A DNA stretch of 64,000 nucleotides from Faecalicatena orotica (GTDB lineage: Bacteria; Bacillota; Clostridia; Lachnospirales; Lachnospiraceae), in assembly GCF_003149245.1 (NCBI RefSeq), contig NZ_QGDL01000013.1, positions 62,001-126,000 of the forward strand, written 5' to 3'. Within the stretch, counting starts at the first letter, position 1. Every line of letters starts with the position of its first letter. A program made the position numbers and the translations under genes. The notes under the pieces are model-generated. The model worked only from the letters and a program-made list of their open reading frames with translations. It had not been told where the DNA came from and did not search any database. Positions 60,663 through 64,000 of the stretch are shown here, piece by piece.

Positions 60663-62453
60663 TTATTTTAAATCTAGCAGTTTTCCAGAAAATGCAGGCA
60701 TTTTCAGAACAGCCTTTCCGTTTTTGATCTTCCAGCTTTGGCCTTTTTTATAAGAAGTTTCTCCGCCATAGCAGTCCATATCGCTTGCGATCAGCAGTTT
60801 CAGTTCGTGTCCTTCCCCGACCGGTAATTCGTAATCTTCGATATCTTCCCCGGAGAAATTGAATACTGCGGCGGTTTTTTCTTTTCCGTCGGAGCGCATG
60901 AAGGCATAGATGGCCTTTTCCTCCTGATGGCAGTCAAGCCACTGGAAGCCGGACCTGTCAAAGTCAAGAGCGGACAGGGACGGATGCTCCAGATAAAGCT
61001 TGTTGAGTGACTGGATGTAATGGTGAAAGGCATCATGAAGGGGATACTTGAGGATATCCCAGTCCAGTTCCCGTTTTTCATCCCACTCTCGGAACATGGC
61101 CAGTTCGGTTCCCATGAAGTTCAGTTTCTTTCCGGGATGCGTCATCATATAGAGGTACAGGGCCCGTGCCTGCGGGAATTTCCCGTCGTATTCACCGAAC
61201 ATTTTCTGGATGATGGTTGCCTTGCCGTGGACAACTTCATCGTGTGAAAACGGCAGCAGGAAATGTTCGTCATAATAATACTGCATGGAAAAGGTTAGTT
61301 TGTGATAGTCCCTGCCGCGGTAGAGCGGGTCTGTGCGGAAATATTCCAGTGTATCGTTCATCCACCCCATGTCCCATTTGTAATCAAACCCAAGACCGCC
61401 GTCTTCCGTCTTTTTTGTGACGCCTGCGTAAGCGCTGGAATCTTCTGCGGCCAGAATGACAGTCGGGTAAGTTTCCTTGATATAGCGATTCATGTTTTTC
61501 AGAAATTCGGTGGCATTTACGTTGATTCCCCGCTGGGGGTCGCCCTGCCAGTAAATGATATTGTTGATGGCATCCATGCGCAGTCCGTCGAAATGATATT
61601 CTGCAAGCCAGTAATTTGCGTTGGACTGCAGGAAACTCTGGACCTCACCTCTGGAATGGTTGAAGTTTTTGCTTCCCCAGGAGCTGACACTGACGTCGCT
61701 GTTCGGGTACTCATAAAGCTGTGTTCCGTCGAAATCAGCAAGGGCGTAGTTATCGACTGCAAAATGGACCGGAACGAAGTCCAGTATGACACCGATATCA
61801 TTTAAATGACATTGATCAATAAAGTATTTCAGGTCGTTTACCGTTCCGTATCTGGAGGTGGGACTGAAATAGCCGGTGCCCTGATAGCCCCAGGAGTCGT
61901 CCGAGGGGTGCTCGCTGACGGGAAGGACTTCGACATAGTTGTAACCGTATTCTTTGAGATAAGGAATGAGCAGGTCAGCCGTTTCGGCATAAGTATACCA
62001 GCCATTTTCGTCATTTTTATTCATTTTCCAGGAACCGAGGTGCATTTCATAAATATTGAGGGGACTGTTCTTGCAGTCGGTTCTTTTTTTCATCCATTTT
62101 TCATCGTGGAAGGTATAACTGTTCAGGTCACGCACAACGGAAGCACTCTGCGGGCGGAGTTCCATTCCGTAGCCGTATGGGTCGCAGTGGTCTGTGCAGC
62201 TGCCGTCGTTTTTATAGATTCTGTACTTATACAGCATACCGTCTCTCATGTTGTCGAGCGTAATCTGCCAGAACTGGCCATTATAAATCTTTTCCATCGG
62301 CGTATCGGTCCAGCCATTGAACTCCCCGATCAAACTTACCTTTTGGGCCGCAGGGGCAAAGACAGTAAATACAGCTTTGTTCCCGGTGAGCCGGCATCCG
62401 AGGAATTTATAGGCATCAAATATTTTTCCCGTATAAAATCCGTAATAATCCAT
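60663..62453 (-). CDS. glgB: 1,4-alpha-glucan branching enzyme, copy 2
   Basis: 596 residues. CBM48 (AVFTVFAPAAQKVSLIGEFNGW) followed by a GH13 barrel: YFHPT-like GYFSPTSRYG, nucleophile region FDGLRMDAINNIIYW, acid/base in VILAAEDSSAYAG, and the third acid in FSHDEVVHGK. About 45 residues shorter than copy 1 and clearly diverged. Divergent from a TetR gene. Starts after GGGAGGAT. Confidence 0.94.
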   Translation of the reverse strand: MDYYGFYTGKIFDAYKFLGCRLTGNKAVFTVFAPAAQKVSLIGEFNGWTDTPMEKIYNGQFWQITLDNMRDGMLYKYRIYKNDGSCTDHCDPYGYGMELRPQSASVVRDLNSYTFHDEKWMKKRTDCKNSPLNIYEMHLGSWKMNKNDENGWYTYAETADLLIPYLKEYGYNYVEVLPVSEHPSDDSWGYQGTGYFSPTSRYGTVNDLKYFIDQCHLNDIGVILDFVPVHFAVDNYALADFDGTQLYEYPNSDVSVSSWGSKNFNHSRGEVQSFLQSNANYWLAEYHFDGLRMDAINNIIYWQGDPQRGINVNATEFLKNMNRYIKETYPTVILAAEDSSAYAGVTKKTEDGGLGFDYKWDMGWMNDTLEYFRTDPLYRGRDYHKLTFSMQYYYDEHFLLPFSHDEVVHGKATIIQKMFGEYDGKFPQARALYLYMMTHPGKKLNFMGTELAMFREWDEKRELDWDILKYPLHDAFHHYIQSLNKLYLEHPSLSALDFDRSGFQWLDCHQEEKAIYAFMRSDGKEKTAAVFNFSGEDIEDYELPVGEGHELKLLIASDMDCYGGETSYKKGQSWKIKNGKAVLKMPAFSGKLLDLK

Positions 62454-62482
62454 TCATATCCTCCCGTACTTGTTCTTTTACT

Positions 62483-62526
62483 ATAATAGTTTAATTGACT
62501 ACCGTCGTTTTTCTTAGTACTATTAT
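62483..62526. promoter_or_regulatory. Candidate operator between glgB copy 2 and the TetR gene
   Basis: ATAATAGT (62483-62490) and ACTATTAT (62519-62526) form an 8-bp inverted pair 28 bp apart; the first also lies in the 11-bp palindrome ACTATAATAGT and the second next to TAGTACTA. Site of action of the adjacent TetR protein is inferred. Confidence 0.45.
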
Positions 62527-62622
62527 CATTATAAAGGATCTAGAGATGGAATCAATCGACGATTTTTGAAAGGAGTATGTTATTCGACGCTTTCGGGATA
62601 TTGTTGGATAACTGTGGAGTTT

Positions 62623-63150
62623 ATGGACTTAAGAGTGAAGAAGACAAGAAACAGCATTATCAATGCATTTATTGAACTGCGCTCAAAAAAGGAGCTGGAA
62701 CGGATTACGATAAAAGAGCTGGCAGAGCTGGCCTGTATAAACAAAGCCACCTTCTACCAGCATTATAAGGACATCTATGATTTATCGGAAAAATTAGAGC
62801 TGGAAGTGCTCACTTCGGCAATCCAGGATATGAACCATCCAGAAAATCTTATCTCAGACCCGCGGGAGGGTGTCATGGAAATTGCAAATGCCATTCTTTC
62901 CCGGCGCCCGATGCTCGACATCCTGTATTCCGGCACGAGAAGGCCGCTGCTTGTGGACCGTCTGGAACAGCTTCTGAAAGAAGTGATATACAGTAACTGT
63001 CCGGAATATCAGGGCGATCTGGAAAAGGACCTGCTGTTTACCGTCCTGATTCAGGGCACGTTCCGTGCCTTCGAACAGCATATGAACGATGAAAACGAGA
63101 AAGTATTGGAGATACTCGCAAACATCAGCGAAAATATGCTGCGAAGTTGA
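62623..63150 (+). CDS. TetR/AcrR-family transcriptional regulator
   Basis: 175 residues from ATG 62623; a TTG at 62566 would add 19 residues of unlike sequence. N-terminal HTH (ITIKELAELACINKATFYQHYKDIYDL) and a helical ligand/dimer domain with TVLIQGTFRAFEQH. Could control the divergent glgB or itself. The gene ends in front of family A repeat A6. Confidence 0.88.
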   Translation: MDLRVKKTRNSIINAFIELRSKKELERITIKELAELACINKATFYQHYKDIYDLSEKLELEVLTSAIQDMNHPENLISDPREGVMEIANAILSRRPMLDILYSGTRRPLLVDRLEQLLKEVIYSNCPEYQGDLEKDLLFTVLIQGTFRAFEQHMNDENEKVLEILANISENMLRS

Positions 63151-63154
63151 ATTT

Positions 63155-63204
63155 TAAGAATATTCTGAAAACGGACTGCAAAGGGGTCAGACCCCTTTGC
63201 AGAT
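63155..63204. repeat. Family A repeat, copy A6, between convergent genes
   Basis: AAGAATATTCTGAAAACGG, CTGCAAAGGGGTCAGACC and CCTTTGCAG. The stop codon and last codons (I-C-K-G-V-stop) of the minus-strand glucosidase are inside it. Shares the outer AATATTCTGAAAACGGA arm with A4. Confidence 0.9.
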
Positions 63205-64000
63205 TCCATCGTCTTCATAAAGTGCATATTCGCCGTCAGGATATCCGATTGTTTGTTTTGTGCCCATATCGATTTTTTCTACGCATTCTGCTGCATCAAC
63301 TATTGGTATGTTTTTTCCGCTGCGGATGAATAAGGAAACTTCGTTTAGTGCGATTTCTACATAATGGTGGCCCTTTGGCAGTTCTTTCTCGGAGATGTTT
63401 CCGTCCGGAAGGAATTTTATGAACTTCATGTTTTCCGGGAGGTAGACGTATCTTCCGGCGGCATTCTGGGTGTAGACGGGGGCGATCATGATTTCGTTTC
63501 CGATCATGAGCTGGTCCTCGACCTGTTTTGCCATTGCATCTTCCGGGTATTCGAATGCGAGCGGCTTAAAATACATATCGTCGTTTAAGGCGGCCTTCAT
63601 GTATTCGCTGTAAAGGTATGGCAGCAGGCGGTAGCGGACGGAGATTACATGCCGGAAATCTTCGATGTTTTCAAATTGGTAGCATTCCTGCTCTCTTGTC
63701 CCGAGTGCGGCGTGGTTGCGCATGAGCGGTGTGAATACGCCGAGCGCCAGCCAGCGAAGGACTAAGTCTCTTGTCGTATCGGAACCGAAACCGCCTAAGT
63801 CAGCCCCTGTATAGAGGAAACCGCACATGTTGAGGGACGGCATTATTTTCAGGTTCAGAAGGATGTGTGACCACCAGGACTGGTTGTCGCCGGTCCAGAT
63901 TCCGCCGTAACGGTGCATTCCTATGTAGGAGGAGCGGGAGAACATCAGGATTCTCTTGTCAGGAACGATTTTATCAAACGCTTCTGATGCCGCGCGGGTC
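63187..64000 (-). CDS. GH31 alpha-glucosidase, C-terminal part (cut by window end)
   Basis: 270 residues visible; the frame is open at 64000. GH31 signature part: MFSRSSYIGMHRYGGIWTGD with the acid/base Asp in TGDNQSWW, then CGFLYTGADLGGFG, FTPLMRNHAALGTREQE and the beta-sandwich region (APVYTQNAAGRYVYLPE; SLFIRSGKNIPI). Probably splits alpha-glucosidic bonds of oligosaccharides, in keeping with the nearby branching enzyme. Its end is encoded by the A6 repeat and stops directly after YEDDGICKGV, so some C-terminal residues may have been lost. Confidence 0.93.
   Translation of the reverse strand, partial: TRAASEAFDKIVPDKRILMFSRSSYIGMHRYGGIWTGDNQSWWSHILLNLKIMPSLNMCGFLYTGADLGGFGSDTTRDLVLRWLALGVFTPLMRNHAALGTREQECYQFENIEDFRHVISVRYRLLPYLYSEYMKAALNDDMYFKPLAFEYPEDAMAKQVEDQLMIGNEIMIAPVYTQNAAGRYVYLPENMKFIKFLPDGNISEKELPKGHHYVEIALNEVSLFIRSGKNIPIVDAAECVEKIDMGTKQTIGYPDGEYALYEDDGICKGV

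Noticed and set aside
1-64000. Prophage, integrative element, restriction or other defence island
   Set aside because: No integrase, transposase, phage structural, restriction or CRISPR-associated gene is seen; the region reads as ordinary chromosome with small repeats.

Overview
The window looks like a chromosomal segment of a Gram-positive gut anaerobe of the Lachnospiraceae (Clostridium cluster XIVa) type. The support is a V-type ATPase operon instead of an F-type one in this stretch, an anaerobic de novo NAD operon with a NiaR-type repressor, a methionyl-tRNA T-box leader, many sugar ABC systems with lipoprotein binding proteins, CD3324-family and DUF1062 proteins, strong AAGGAGG-type ribosome sites and moderate GC. 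The species cannot be fixed from the sequence alone. I see no phage, transposase, CRISPR array or rRNA.

Layout: 1-851 holds a duplicated promoter repeat and an XRE-cupin regulator. 967-4605 is nadA-nadB-nadC-niaR. 4844-7395 is a T-box leader and metG. 7456-11040 (minus) is a CsbB-like polyprenyl glycosyltransferase with a YfhO-type membrane protein, divergent from an OmpR-type two-component pair (11219-13322). 13481-22569 is a rare-sugar operon: ketose 3-epimerase, a LacI regulator fused to a solute-binding domain, an RbsABC-like importer, rhamnose-type mutarotase and D-lyxose-type isomerase. 22570-23520 is gene-poor but has a strong promoter, a 30-residue ORF and a strong terminator. 23744-27541 encodes a large acidic TPR/P-loop protein with an expanding 39-bp repeat, followed by glgB (27686-29611). 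29695-37263 is an amino-sugar type operon (CUT1 importer without its own ATPase, ROK regulator, AGE epimerase, BadF-type kinase, SIS protein).

37310-45898 (minus) is a nine-gene V-type ATPase operon. 46207-49721 carries trmB, a five-cysteine mini-protein, a thioredoxin with a WCGKC active site, a DUF1062 protein, a CD3324-family protein and an ATC-hydrolase homologue. 49951-60195 is the most interesting block: a YesM/YesN two-component system, two paralogous NMT1/TauA-type binding lipoproteins, two permeases, two ATPases whose catalytic motifs are complementary (one canonical and one degenerate composite site predicted), and a cytoplasmic CxPSR sulfatase. I read it as an import-then-desulfate system for a small sulfated compound. 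The window ends with tRNA-Lys(CTT), a second branching enzyme (minus), a TetR regulator and the C-terminal part of a GH31 glucosidase.

Two families of short palindromic repeats are scattered over the window. Family A (core GGGTCAGACCC) is found six times and usually abuts or overlaps the 3' end of a gene; in three cases it supplies or overlaps the stop codon. Family B (GGGACGTAGT...ACTACGTCCC) is found four times between genes. Hairpins also separate binding-protein genes from permease genes in both lipoprotein-encoding operons where the order is SBP then permease, which suggests mRNA-level tuning of stoichiometry.
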